The notes under the pieces are model-generated. The model searched no databases and was not told where the DNA came from. It saw only the letters and a list, made by a program, of their open reading frames with translations. Both the position numbers and the translations under genes were made by a program. Shown here piece after piece: positions 47,298-58,334 of a DNA stretch of 64,000 bases (its first letter is position 1; every line of letters starts with the position of its first letter). The DNA comes from Portunus trituberculatus (lineage: Eukaryota; Arthropoda; Malacostraca; Decapoda; Portunidae). The stretch is taken from positions 30,100,195 to 30,164,194 of the forward strand of contig NC_059304.1 of NCBI RefSeq assembly GCF_017591435.1. Reading direction: 5' to 3'.

Positions 47298-47475
47298 TGA
47301 AGGGTGCTTGACAAACACAGTGACCGTCTTTCTTCCTTTATTGGCAAGCCAACAGAGATACAGGTCCGGTGCGTCCTCACAGCTAGGCTACTACCCGGGA
47401 ACTGAGTGATGCCAAACTGTGGGGACAGAGGCTTTCCCGCGCTGCTCCCCAGATGCCAGAGGTTGACATCCTACA
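47298..47475 (-). mobile_element. 5' LTR of Gypsy-type element 2
   Basis: 178 bp, same ends as the 3' LTR. CCAGG at 47476-47480 is the right target duplication. On the element strand the LTR ends CCTTCA and is followed by TGGCGTCCTC, a tRNA-type primer-binding start; the gag ATG overlaps the junction. Confidence 0.93.
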
Positions 47476-47480
47476 CCAGG

Positions 47481-47561
47481 CCACTGTAAATACTGTACAA
47501 CAGGTAGTAAAGATCAGCTGATTGTTGGAACGGCACCAATGCGTCCTTCCTCGACCGCGTC
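47481..47561 (-). mobile_element. LINE copy D, 5' leader beyond the LTR element
   Basis: Short non-coding sequence between the CCAGG duplication and a (TG)n tract. By position it is the 5' leader of LINE copy D cut off by Gypsy element 2. There is no coding support, so this is inferred from the TSD structure alone. Confidence 0.5.
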
Positions 47562-47599
47562 GTGTGTGTGTGTGTGATGTGTGTGTGTGTGTGTGTGTT
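47562..47599 (+). repeat. (TG)n at the 5' end of LINE copy D
   Basis: About 38 bp of TG repeats with one interruption, at the expected 5' boundary of LINE copy D. Confidence 0.93.
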
Positions 47600-47675
47600 T
47601 ATGCTTACTAGTAAATATTTTTTTTGTATTATATGATGACACTGACCTCATCAGTGGCTTGTGTGCACTGGATCT
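47600..47675 (-). mobile_element. Probable LINE H fragment, left part
   Basis: Short sequence between (TG)n and the GATCT duplication of the LTR element. It may be the continuation of the LINE linker segment seen at 53305-53684 on the minus strand. Coding support is weak here. Confidence 0.35.
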
Positions 47676-47944
47676 TGTAGGATAGTATTTTATGTGTTCC
47701 TTGTAAGAGGTAGCGATGCGAATTCAGTTCTTCAATAAAGCCGAGTTGGCACCTCAGTTCCCACCTATCGCTCTCAGTGTGTTGTCACGGCTTGCCCAGG
47801 GAACGTCTTGTCCCTTCGCAAGCCGCCCTGTACTTCTCTTTCTACCGCAGCAATAAAGGACCTACTTTACTTCGGTGTGTCCATGGCCTTTCCCACCACG
47901 TAGAGGACATATGGATACCTACACGACAAGCAAGTTGTTCCACA
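47676..47944 (+). mobile_element. 5' LTR of Gypsy-type element 3
   Basis: 269 bp, TGTAGGATAG to GTTCCACA. GATCT at 47671-47675 matches 53300-53304. An AATAAA-type signal (CAATAAAGG) lies in the LTR. The sequence immediately after it (TGGCGCAGTGAGAG from 47945) is a plausible primer-binding site starting with TGG. Confidence 0.96.
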
Positions 47945-48436
47945 TGGCGCAGTGAGAGTAGCTGCATGGAAGAAATTTGCCGGCAGACAGCCTACGCGTA
48001 CCCCGCCACCTTTCAGCCTTCGAGTGTCAGTGCAGTGTTTCGACAGTGTTGTGCGGTGCTAGTGGTAGTGCAGTGTTCCTCGGTGTTTTGCGTGTGCTTG
48101 CAGAGAGACAGCAAGGCAGACGGCAAACATCGTCCAGCAAAATAGGAGCGCATGTGTCATACCCCCACTCTGCGCGGCGTCTGGTTAGACACTGCCCGGC
48201 AGCCCGTGTGCCCCACTCCATGGGCCGCCACTGCCGCTTCATCGGTGTTGCCATACACAGAGCACCCAGCACTGCCACACATACACCACCGACACGCACA
48301 GACACACGTACGTACGCACACCACGCACTGCATTCAGCTTCAGGGTAGTCTGTACAGTCTTGTGTACTCTGTTGTACTCGTGCCGGTTCGAGCCGTTGAG
48401 GCGCTGGTCACGTAGTAATTTCCAGAGTCACCCTGA

Positions 48437-50688
48437 GTGATGCCGAAAGGCGGGAAGAAGGCAACACCACCACCCGTACAGTCTGAGGAAGCCTCGCAGC
48501 AGTCTTCATCTCCTCCTTCGCCCTCAGCATCCATGGATGTGCAAGCACTTTTCCGATGGATGGCAGACAGGGAGGACGCAGCACGGGCTGAGAGGGAAGA
48601 ACAGCGGCGAGAAGACACAGCACGTTTTGAAGCTCTGCTAACAAGACTGGCGCCGCTTACACCACAGTCTTCAAGTATTGCTGGGAGCACCTCTGCCCCG
48701 CCAGGCCCGCCTGTTGCACCACCGACTCCTAGAGCGGCTGTACAGCCCCCACCTCCTCTGCCTTCAGATGTTACGTACCAACAGTTCAGGGAATGGAGGT
48801 GGAAATGGGAAGATTACGCAACTATGGTGGACATCGCAAGCCTGCACCGCCCAAACAGCTGATCCAGTTACGGATGTGCCTTTCACTGGAGACTCAGAGA
48901 GTGCTGGAGCACACGCTACAGGTGCATCCAAGCTCCACTTCTCCCGTCGACGAGGTGCTCGATATTCTCCAGAAACACATCAAGGAATCCAGCAACAAGG
49001 CACTGAGGCGGCGGACGTTCACCACCTGCAAACAGGCTACAGGAGAGTCTTTCGCAGACTTTTTTGTGAGGCTGAAGAGTTTGTCTGAAGAGATTGATGT
49101 CTGCAAAGCTCACAGCACAGAGTGTAAAGAAGCCTGGCTCAAGCACGGCATCCTCACTGGTGTGCAGGACGAGGAAGTAGTGCAGAAGATCATTGCCCTT
49201 GACGCTGCCGCCACACTCGCGGACATCGTGACATTGTGCAGCTCCTACGAGGCCACCAGGATGACTGCCTCGGCCTTACGTGCTCCTCCTGGAGTCCGTG
49301 CTGTCTCTCAGTACAGGAAAAACAAGAAGACGGACCATAGAATCAAGGCAGACGCACGTTCGGCTGTGTCTTCACCGCCCCCTTCCTGCAGTAATTGCGG
49401 CAAGCAACAGCACGGCCCCAAAGGCTGCCCTGCTACGGAGGCAGTGTGCCATGGTTGTGGCACGACAAGGCACTGGTCACATACAGGAAAATGTCCAGCC
49501 AAGACTGTCCAATGCAAGGTATGCAGCCGATATGGACACTTCAAAAAATTCTGCAAGTCTTCCAGGCCCAAGAGTCAACATTCCGTGAAACCCAAGCCTC
49601 AGAAGTCGAAGAAAAACGGCCATGCCACTATCCATGTGGTGCGAACACAGTCTCCGTCAGGGGTCCCCAGGTCTACCAGGCAGCAAGCGAGTAGCGTACG
49701 CAGAGTCCAGTCGACCGCTCGGGTCAAGCCCACGCCTTCTACCATATGTGTTATCGTCACACACGGTGAGAGGTCAAGTAGCATGGAGGTGATACCTGAC
49801 ACAGGCGCCGACACCACGGTGTTAGGCCCACACCATCTCCAGCACCTGGGCCTCACGAGGCGTAACCTACAACCGTCACCCCCGCTTGAGTACTACAATG
49901 CAGATGGGTCCAAGATGCCCGCTGCCTTGGGTTCCCTCCAGGTGGAGCTCACCTATGGCAAGTTGTATTGTTCGGGGTGGATTGATGTACAAGGTTCCCT
50001 TAGTACTCCCTTGCTCTCCTGGCAGCACTGCAGGGATTTAGGCATCGTACCGAAGGACTTTCCACGGCAGATAACCAACGCCGTTAGTACCATCAGCAGA
50101 ATTCGGGAATCGACAAGTGCTACACCAGTGGCCACTGTACAGTGCCACAGGCAACCAGACTCCGCAGTTGCCCCACCTCCAGCACTGTCGCCATCACTCC
50201 CACTGCATGCCAACACATCTCCTGCAGAGGCCAAGGAGTACTTCCTCCAAGAGTATGCAGATGTTCTTGTGAAGAAGGACGACCTACAGAAGGCACCACT
50301 GCAGCCTATGACGGGACCGCCTATGCGGATTCATCTCAGAGAAGATGCGAAGCCCTTCGCTGTCCACACACCCCGGCTGATTCCCTGGGCATACCAAGAC
50401 CATTTGAAGGCCAAGTTAGACTCCATGGTGGTGCAGGGTATCATCGCTCCAGCTGATGAGGACCCATCTCCTTGGGGCCACACGATGGTTGTCGTCCTGA
50501 AGGTCGGGGGAGGCATACGCATCACCACCGACTTGTCGAAGTTAAACAGCCAGGTGTCCTGCCTGGCCCACCCGTCGCCTATGCCATTCACAGCGATCAG
50601 GAGTGTCGACCTGGAGGCCAAATACTTCACAACAATCGATGCTTTGTGTGGTTACTGGCAAATCCCTCTGGCCGAGGAAGACCAATAA
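48437..50688 (+). pseudogene. Gypsy-type element 3 gag, protease and start of RT
   Basis: Gag starts at 48437 (MPKGGKKATPPPVQSEEA) and shifts frame near 48840. The capsid-like part reads LRMCLSLETQRVLEHTL and ESFADFFVRLKSLSEEIDVC. Three zinc knuckles follow: CSNCGKQQHGPKGC, CHGCGTTRHWSHTGKC and CKVCSRYGHFKKFC. The aspartic protease is marked by VIPDTGADTTVLG. The RT begins with PMRIHLREDAKPFAVHTPR and AIRSVDLEAKYFTTIDALCG. A TAA at 50686-50688 stops the frame where relatives read HLTTF. Gag and pol appear to share one frame in this family. Confidence 0.92.
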
Positions 50689-53035
50689 CTTACTACTTTC
50701 ATCACTCCTTACGGCCGCTTCCGTTACCTCCGCGGCCCCATGGGTTTTGCCGCCACTGGAGACGCTTTCTGTCGACGGGGCGACTTGGCTTTGCAGGGAT
50801 TGACGCAGTGTGTGAAGGTAGTGAACAATCTCCTGTTGTTCGACAAGGAATACCTTTCACACCTCCACGGGGTCAACAACGTTTTGGCAAGATGCAGGTC
50901 ACATGGCATTACCTTAAATGCTGAGAAGTTTGTTCTGGCCGCTGAAGTGGTCTCCTTTTGCGGCTACCAGCTCTCTCACGATGGCATTGCAGCAGACCCT
51001 GGGAAGGTCCGGGCCATCACGGACTTTGTCAAACCATACAGACCTGCAGTCATTCATGGGCCTCGCAAATCAACTGGCTGACTTTTCTCCGGACATATCC
51101 GCCGCTGCTGCCCCACTCTGCCCATTGATGAGCCCGAAGAGAGCGTTCGTGTGGACCCCTGACCACAACCAGGCTTTTGAACGTGTCAAGAAGGCCTTGT
51201 CCAGTCCACCAGTCCTCGCAGCATTTGACCCTGACCTTCCGGCTGTCCTACAAACGGACGCTTCGCGCTTGTACGGCCTGGGATACGCCCTCCTACAAGA
51301 CCATGGGGGAGGACACTTCCGTCTAGTACAGTGAGGCTCACGCTTCTTGACGGATGCGGAAACTCGCTATGCCACAATCGAGTTAGAGTTGCTGGCAGTA
51401 GTGTGGGCTATGAAGAAGTTTATGTTCTACCTCATGGGTCTGCAGCACTTCACCCTTGTAACGGACCATCGCCCGCTTGTCCCTATCCTCAACAGCTACA
51501 CACTAGATGCCATTGACAACCCACGTTTGCAACGCTTGAAGGAGAAGATAGCGGCTATTGCCTTCACCGCAACGTGGCGCCCGGGTAAAGAGCTGTGCAT
51601 TCCTGATGCCCTCTCACGCTTCCCAGTGACCAACCCGATCACCGATGATGAAGCCCTTGATGCTGAAACCAGCTTCTCCATGAGGAGCATTGTCATTTTG
51701 GGAGCAGTCGAGTCCCTGGCCACCACGGCTACTGACAGCGACCCAGCGATGGAGGAACTATGGCGGGTGGCCTATGAAGATCCTGCCTACGTAGAGCTCC
51801 TTCAGCACATTAGGCAGGGATTCCCAAGTGACCACTACGCCCTTCCAAATACTCTTCGCCCATATTGGAAACTACGTGAGGACCTGTACTGTGAGGAGGA
51901 CCTCGTCTTGTACGGGGCTAGGGTTGTTGTTCCGACCGCTCTTCGCTGTCGCACCCTGGCCCGCCTGCACGACAGCCACCGAGGAGCCGAGGCTACGAAG
52001 CGCCGAGCTCGACAGGCGGTGTACTGGCCTGGCATTGACGCAGACATTTTGAACACAGTCCGTGCCTGCGCACCATGTCAAGTGATGCAGCCAAGCCAGC
52101 AGCGAGAGCCCCACCTCTGCGATGACACCCCCACCAGGCCCTTTGAGTCGGTGTCAGCTGACTTTTTCTCTACTGCGGGGAAGTCCTTCCTCGTGGTCGC
52201 TGACCGACTGTCCGGCTGGCCTGTTGTGGTGTCTTGTGGTGTGGATACTACTTCTTCGGCAACTATTCGTCACTTCAGGCAGCTCTTTCGTGACCTAGGA
52301 GTGCCAGTTCGCCTTTGCACGGACGGCGGCTCACAGTTTGCCAGCCAGGAGTTCGCCGCCTTTCTGGAGCGCTGGGGAGTCCGCCACAACATGTCGACAC
52401 CCCACTACCCACAATCGAACGGTTACGCAGAGGCTGCTGTGAAGTCAGTCAAGCACCTCATCCAGAAGGTGGCCCCTACTGGAAACCTGGATTGTGAGGC
52501 GTTCGACAGGGGCCTCCTCGAGCTTCGCAGCACCCCAAACCACACCGGTCGCTCCCCATCCCAGATCCTCTACGGCCACTCTCTTCACTCTTGTGTCCCG
52601 GCTCATGCCCAGACTTTCCAAAAGCAGTGGCAGGCCAGAGCAGAGAGCTGTGATCGTCGGGCTGCTGTTCGCCTACATGATGATACGGCCCGGTACAACG
52701 CACATGCCCGGCCTCTCCCACCACTTGAGCTCAATGCCGTAGTCTGTGTCCAGGACCCAACGACGAAGCGCTGGGATAAGGTCAGCACCGTCATGGGCAT
52801 CAGCAAGTCCCATGACTACCTCGTCAAGATGCCCAGCGGTCGTACTTTGTGGAGGAACCGCCGCTTCCTTCGCCAGTCCATGTCCCCGCCCGAGGACCGG
52901 CTGCCCACAGAGGCCAATCCACCTGAAGCAGAGTCACCCCAGTCTGCTCTGCCACGTCGCTCAGCATGCATCAAGGACAGGAGACACGCTCAAGACACTG
53001 TGTGCTGTGAGCGTGCAGGGGGGAGGGAGATGTAG
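50689..53035 (+). pseudogene. Gypsy-type element 3 RT, RNase H and integrase
   Basis: The RT continues with MGFAATGDAFC, but the catalytic box reads KVVNNLLLFD instead of V-DD-LLFD, so both metal-binding aspartates are asparagine. A frameshift lies near 51045 and a TGA at 51332. RNase H follows (VLQTDASRLYGLGYALLQ, TIELELLAVVWAMKKFM, TDHRPLVPILN, LCIPDALSR). The integrase has LARLHDSHRGAEATKRRAR and CAPCQ for zinc, FESVSADFF, LCTDGGSQFAS and HYPQSNGYAEAAVKSVKHL for the DDE triad, and a C-terminal domain ending with LVKMPSGRTLWRNRRFLR. The frame from 51347 to 53035 is open for 562 codons. Confidence 0.93.
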
Positions 53036-53299
53036 GATAGTATTTTATGTGTTCCTTGTAAAAGGTAGCAATGCGAATTCAGTTCTTCAATAAAGCCGAG
53101 TTGGCACCTCAGTTCCCGTACATCGCTCTCAGTGTGTTGTCACGACTTGCCCCGGGAACGTCTTGTCCCTTCGCAAGCCGCCCTGTACTTCTCTTCCTAC
53201 CGCAGCAATAAAGGACCTACTTTACTTTGGTGTGATCATGGCCTTTCCCACCACGTAGAGGACATATGGACACCTACACGACAAGCAAGTTGTTCCACA
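53031..53299 (+). mobile_element. 3' LTR of Gypsy-type element 3
   Basis: 269 bp, preceded by the polypurine tract GGGGGGAGGGAGA (about 53018-53030) and followed by the duplication GATCT (53300-53304). It differs from the 5' LTR at about a dozen positions by eye. Confidence 0.96.
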
Positions 53300-53304
53300 G
53301 ATCT

Positions 53305-53681
53305 CACTGTCAGATAGCTTGGATCCTTTTTTATCATATACGATGAATTTACCTAATGGTTTTTGTTTCATGTTTCTTACTTTGTTGATAACTTCCCAGA
53401 GTTTGTTTGAGCCTATATTTTCTTTTATTTCCTTGCTGATTTTTATTTCATATTTATACATTTAATCTTTTACTATATGTACTTTCTTTTTCTCTTTCAA
53501 GTAATTATAATTTGCCCTTCTCTCTGAACAGAGTCTGTAAAATATCTTTTTGCTGTATTATATTTTTGTCTTTTTCTTATTTGGGACCCAACATCATCAT
53601 TCATTTCATGATCATTCCTGTATGTCACACTTCCGCCAGTTGCCTTTTTTATAGTGTTCAGTTCTGTGATGCTAGATGTCT

Positions 53682-53684
<3 letters not shown>
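53305..53684 (-). pseudogene. LINE H fragment: linker between endonuclease and RT
   Basis: On the minus strand: KATGGSVTYRNDHEMNDDVG, QIRKRQKYNTAKRYFTDSVQ, then YKYEIKISKEIKENIGSNKL, WEVINKVRNMKQKPLGKF and DKKGSKLSDSEI. This is the basic/helical linker that precedes the RT in LINE ORF2 proteins. It is cut at 53300 by Gypsy element 3 and at its other side by (TA)n. The family differs from copies A-G. Confidence 0.65.

Positions 53685-53752
<68 letters not shown>
53685..53752 (+). repeat. (TA)n microsatellite
   Basis: About 68 bp of TA repeats between LINE H and the following sequence. Confidence 0.97.
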
Positions 53753-53755
<3 letters not shown>

Positions 53756-53969
53756 AGGGCTTTTTGCAAGAATTTGTGGGCAAAGGGATACCTTCTATCT
53801 GAAAGCCCACCCATTTGGAAACTGTTACCCCAAGTGGAAGCCCTTCACTCTCAGACCGTGGTCACGATTCGAACCCATGCTTTCGGGAACCTCGTACATC
53901 CACATATTGTCTCAGGGATTCTGCATCTGTCTTGTAGTAATCTTTGTGTTCCCACATTACATGTTTTCT
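53753..53969. other. Unassigned spacer with a B-box-like motif
   Basis: On the minus strand a GGTTCGAATCG motif near 53868-53878 resembles a pol III B box, but no A box or tRNA fold was found. Otherwise nothing is recognised. Confidence 0.35.
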
Positions 53970-54317
53970 GTAGTTTTGAGAGGTAGTAGACACCTACTGA
54001 AACAATAACTTACTCCCAGTGAGATCTAATAGCACTAGTTCAGGAGGTGCTGTGAACCTTCCATTAAAGCTAGTTGTGATCTCGTTGAATGTTTCCCTTT
54101 GTGTCTTACAACTCAAGGGGGTAGTCACAGCCTACCCTCTAAAGACAGCTCTCCTTCTTCACACAAAACTACATGCACTTACCACACATACACCCTTCAC
54201 TCCAAATCAAAATTTAAAAGAAAAATGGGACCAGAAATAAACAACGCCTCGGAGTCCCCCTCTGGGGAGGGGACCAAAATGTCCCCAGGTCGGACACCTC
54301 TCCTGTTGAAGAACACA

Positions 54318-54890
54318 AATCACTTGACACCTCCCTCAACTTTTTCTACATTAACTTCTGTAACATTCGCAGTCTTAGATCTAATTTTCAATCTGTGGAA
54401 CACCACCTCTCCTCTACTAAAGCTCATCTTCTTTTCCTCACCAAAACACAGCTGTTTGAGGCAACTGACAGTAGCCTCTTCTCTGTTCCCTCCCACTTTC
54501 TCTATTCTCATTTTCATTCCAAAGCTGGATGTTGCGTCTATGTACACAACGACTTAACTTGCTCTCGTGCCCACGCTCTTGAGTCTTCCGAAATTTCCAC
54601 CATCTGGCTACGACTTAACAGTCACTCTCAAACTAAATTCATCTGTGCTTTTTATCTCTCCCCTAACTCTTCTGACTACAGTAATTTCTTCGACTATTTA
54701 ACTTCTAAAGTGGAGCACATTCTGTCCCTCTACCCTTTCGCTGAGATTTCCATTCTTGGAGATTTCAATGTTCACCACCAGCTTTGGCTTACCTCTCCCT
54801 TCATTGACCACCCTGGTGAACTAGCCTTCAACTTTGCTATCCTCCATGACCTAGAGCAACTGGTGCAACACCCCTACACATATTCCTGAC
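54318..54890 (+). pseudogene. Jockey/I-like LINE endonuclease
   Basis: An APE-type endonuclease: INFCNIRSLRSNFQSVEHHL, LLFLTKTQLFEATDSSLFS (the E of the usual TET replaced by K), GCCVYVHNDL, FAEISILGDFNVHHQLWL and, after a frame change near 54890, the LDLFLTSNPSAY and GSSDHNLI boxes. The catalytic SDH is present in the next frame. No ATG precedes the first strand in this frame, so translation from this copy is unlikely. Confidence 0.85.
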
Positions 54891-54899
54891 CGTCTTGGA

Positions 54900-56460
54900 G
54901 ACACGCCCAACATTCTTGATCTCTTCCTCACCTCTAACCCTTCTGCTTATGCTGTCACCCTTTCATCTCCGTTGGGCTCCTCTGATCACAATCTTATTTC
55001 TGTATCCTATGCTATTTTTCCAATCCTTTCGCAGGATCCCCCAAAGCGAAGGTGCCTCTGGCGTTTTGCCTCTGCCAGTTGGGAGGACCTGAGGAGGTAT
55101 TATGCTGATTTTCCCTGGAATGATTATTGCTTCCGTGTCAGAGACCCATCTCTTTGTGCTGAACGCACAACAGAGGTGTTAGTATCTGGCATGGAGGCGT
55201 ACATTCCTCATTCCTTTTCTCAACCTAAACCTTCTAAACCTTGGTTTAACTCAGCCTGTTCTCGTGCTATACATGATAGAGAGGTTTCCCACAAAAGGTA
55301 CTTGAGCCTTCCATCTCCTGAATCTCATGCACTTTATATCTCTGCCCGGAATCATGCCAAGTCTGTTCTTCAACTTGCCAAACACTCTTTCATAAATAGG
55401 AAATGTCAAAATCTTTCAAACTCAAACTCTCCTTATAACTTCTGGCATCTAGCCAAAAACATCTCAAATAACTTCACTTCTTCATCTTTCCCTCCTTTAT
55501 TTCATCCTGATGGCACCACTGCCATCTCTTCTGTCTCTAAAGCTGAACTTTTTTCTCAAACCACTTTGGACGATTCTGGGCTTGTCCCTCCCTCTCCTCC
55601 TCCCTCTGACTATTTCATGTCTACAATCAAAATTCTTCGTAATGATGTTTTCCATGCCCTTGCTGGCCTAAACCCTCGGAAGGCTTATGGACCTGATGGG
55701 GTCCCTCCTATTGTTCTCAAAAACTGTGCTTCTGTGCTTGCACCTTGCCTGGCCAAACTCTTCCAACTTTGTCTATCAACTTCTACCTTTCCTTCCTGCT
55801 GGAAGTTTGCCTACATTCAGCCTGTTCCTAAAAAGGGTGACCGTTCTAACCTCTCAAACTACCGTCCTATAGCTTTAATCTCTTGCTTGTCTAAAGTTTT
55901 TGAATCTATCCTGAATAGGAAGATTCTCAAACATCTGTCACTTCACAATCTTCTGTCTGATCGCCAGTATGGCTTCCGTCAAGGTCGCTCTACTGGTGAT
56001 CTTCTGGCTTTCCTTACTGAGTCTTGGTCATCCTCTTTTAGAGATTTCAGTGAAACTTTTGCTGTTGCATTAGACATATCAAAAGCTTTTGATAGAGTCT
56101 GGCATAAAGCTTTGATTTCAAAACTGCCCTCCTACGGCTTCTATCCTTCTCTCTGCAACTTTATCTCAAGTTTCCTTTCCGACCACTATATTGCTGCTGT
56201 GGTAGACGGCTACTGTTCTTCTCCTAAACCTATTAATAGTGGTGTTCCTCAGGGTTCTGTCCTGTCACCCACTCTCTTTCTATTATTCATTAATGATCTT
56301 CTTAACCAAACTTCTTGCACTATCCACTCCTACGCTGATGACACCACCCTTCATCTTTCCACGTTCTTTCAGAGACGTCCAACCTTTCAGGAAATCAACA
56401 GATCACGCGGGGGACGCCACGGAACGCCTGACTTCCGATCTTTCTAAGATTTCCGATTAG
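54900..56460 (+). pseudogene. Jockey/I-like LINE reverse transcriptase
   Basis: The frame is open to 56447. RT blocks in order: RKAYGPDGVPPIVLKNC, FAYIQPVPKKGDRSNLSNYR, ISCLSKVFESILNRKI, QYGFRQGRSTGDLLAFLTES, VALDISKAFDRVWHKALISK, INSGVPQGSVLSPTLFLLFI and IHSYADDTTLH, so the YADD site is intact. A frameshift near 56390 and an in-frame TAG near 56458 separate it from its C-terminal part. The 3' ORF portion (56460-57180) is readable only in pieces. Confidence 0.88.
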
Positions 56461-57297
56461 GGCAGAAAAAAATCTAGTAGTTTTCAATGCCTCAAAACTC
56501 AATTCCTCCATCTATCAACTCGACACAACCTTCCAGACAACTATCCCCTCTTCTTCAATGACACTCAACTGTCTCCCTCTTCCACAATGAATATCCTCGG
56601 TCTGTCCTTTGCTCATAATCTTAATTGGAAACTTCACATCTCATCTCTTGCTAAAACAGCTTCTATAACGTTAGGTGTTCTGAGGCGTCTCTGACAGTTT
56701 TTCTCGCCCCTCCAACTGCTTACTCTGTATAAGGGCCTTATCCGTCTCTGTATGGAGTACTCTTCGCATATTTGAGGGGGTTTCAGTCACACAGCTTTGC
56801 TTCATAGGGTGGAATCGAAAGCTCTTCGTCTCATCAACTCCCCTCCTCTGACTAACTGTCTTCAGTCTCTTTCTCACGGCCGAAATGTTGCATCCCTTTC
56901 TATGTTTTATCGCTATTTTCATGGTAACTGTTGTACTGATCTTGCTAACTGCATGCCTCCCCTCCTCCTGCGGCCACGCTGCACAAGGCTTTCTTCTTCC
57001 TCTCATCCCTATTCTGTCCAACTCTCTAATGCAAGAGTTAACCAGTACGCTCAATCATTCATCCCTTTACTGGTAAACTCTGGAACTCCCTCCCTGCATC
57101 TGTATTTCCGAATTACTATTACTTTTCTTCTTTTAAGAGGGAGGTGTCGAGGCATTTGCTCCCCTAATTCTGGTTGACGGTTTTGGCACTTTTTGAACTC
57201 TTTGGAGAGCCAGCGCTCAAATGGGCGTTTTTCTAACTTTCTTTTTTTTGCCCTTGGCTGGCCCTCTTCCCTACGTAAAAAGAAAAAAAAAAAAAAA

Positions 57298-58334
57298 TGT
57301 GCCCTACGGAATTTCAACAATATTAAGTTATGATGTGAGATATCTACACGTTCTTGATTTTCAACTTTAAGAGATCAGTATTCTTTGTGTCTGTTTTCCT
57401 TAAATCTACATCATAGCCAGTGTGGTATAATATCATATGGCCTCTTCTTTTTTTTTTTGTATCATTGACTGTCCTCATGCTAATGTGCTTTGTAATATTG
57501 GTACTAAATTTTGCATTGTTTGTTTTGTGTTGTATTTCTGTCAAACAAAATATATTTCCTGTTTTGGTTTGATTTTCTACTTCTACTTCTTTGGATATTG
57601 ATGATCCTTTGATGTTTAATAGTTTCATACAGTAATTGCTTTCCTCAGTTCTGTCTTTAACTAAATGTTTGGTGCCCTATTACCCAACTTCAGGAGAGGC
57701 TTCTCAAGCAATTTTTAATTCCAAAAGGATTAACATTTGAGGTGTGCTGTAATGGTTCCACTGAGGAACCTATATGGCAGGTCGGTTGCCTTATTTGAGA
57801 AGAAGGCTGGACACTCTGATCTTCTTAGCAGCAATATATCCTGTGAGGTTGTCTGCCAACCCAGTGTTCAGCCTTTTTAACATAGGGAACCAAGGGGACC
57901 CCTAGAGTATACTAATGGTCTGAGGCAGTGTGACTGCCTGGTAGAGATCACCTTGACTCATACCAGAAGGGGCATAGGAGAGTGTAGGGGGAAAGTGCTG
58001 TTTTGCACTGATAATTTAGTATAAATGCTATGGATGTGAAGGTGTCATTGGCACAGTGTTTTGTAAAATCAAAGATATGTATTTAACTTCAGCAAGCATG
58101 TTTAGTTTGGTCCCTTGTCCCTGGGTGGCCTTCATTTAGATCTTCATCATCTGTGACACTGTATTGCCTCTGCACCTTGCTGCTACTAGTTACCAGCCTT
58201 TTTTTTTGTCACTGGTAAAGTTTGGTAACTGCTTGAACCTGTCACAGATGGTGAACTTTTTTGTGATGCTGCTGGGCCACAGCCAGATCTTAAAAAATCA
58301 GAGCCACTGTCTAAATGAGACCACCTAGGAACTT
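57298..58334. other. No recognisable gene
   Basis: About 1 kb between the LINE tail and the first readable Gypsy remnants. It probably includes a decayed 5' part of Gypsy element 4, but I could not align any motif. Confidence 0.4.

Larger units (their letters stand above)
40500..47298 (-). pseudogene. Gypsy-type element 2 gag-pol: one frame, four UGA codons
   Basis: One frame runs from the ATG at 47298, which overlaps the LTR/PBS junction, to a TAA at 40500. Removing the hAT insertion and one TSD leaves about 1440 codons. Order: gag (SVESWLRLARWPDQEAVLH) with knuckles CHYCGEKH and CKSCGKRGHMKKVC; protease VADTGAQVCVAG; RT with SEWCARMVVVAKKSGKPR, MGHCSATDAYTK and CVDDTLLYD (catalytic DD kept); RNase H AITDWSREGIGFVILQ and YLPGKKNCAADFLSR; integrase zinc finger (HLHAGHQG..CDTC) and core (MDGGTNLGS, HFPQSNGRAEVAVKSAKR); C-terminus PPRWLKDYV. 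Stops lie at 46414, 44206, 40755 and 40530, all TGA where Trp or Arg is expected. Metaviridae, errantivirus-like without env. Confidence 0.93.
53970..57297 (+). mobile_element. Jockey/I-like LINE, near-complete copy
   Basis: The order is a 5' non-coding leader, endonuclease (54318-54890), RT (54900-56460), 3' ORF region and an A-rich tail (57275-57297). The 3' end is collinear with that of the copy at 3368-4905. The clade is assigned only to the Jockey/I group, based on EN+RT order and A-rich tail. ORF1 is not recognisable. Confidence 0.85.

Noticed and set aside
53753..53969. Second tRNA-derived SINE at a B-box-like GGTTCGAATCG
   Set aside because: No A box, no tRNA fold and no tail were found; the motif alone is not enough.
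57344..57628. Minus-strand frame of 94 codons
   Set aside because: Low-complexity Lys/Asn/Thr-rich translation of AT-rich DNA with no recognisable domain.
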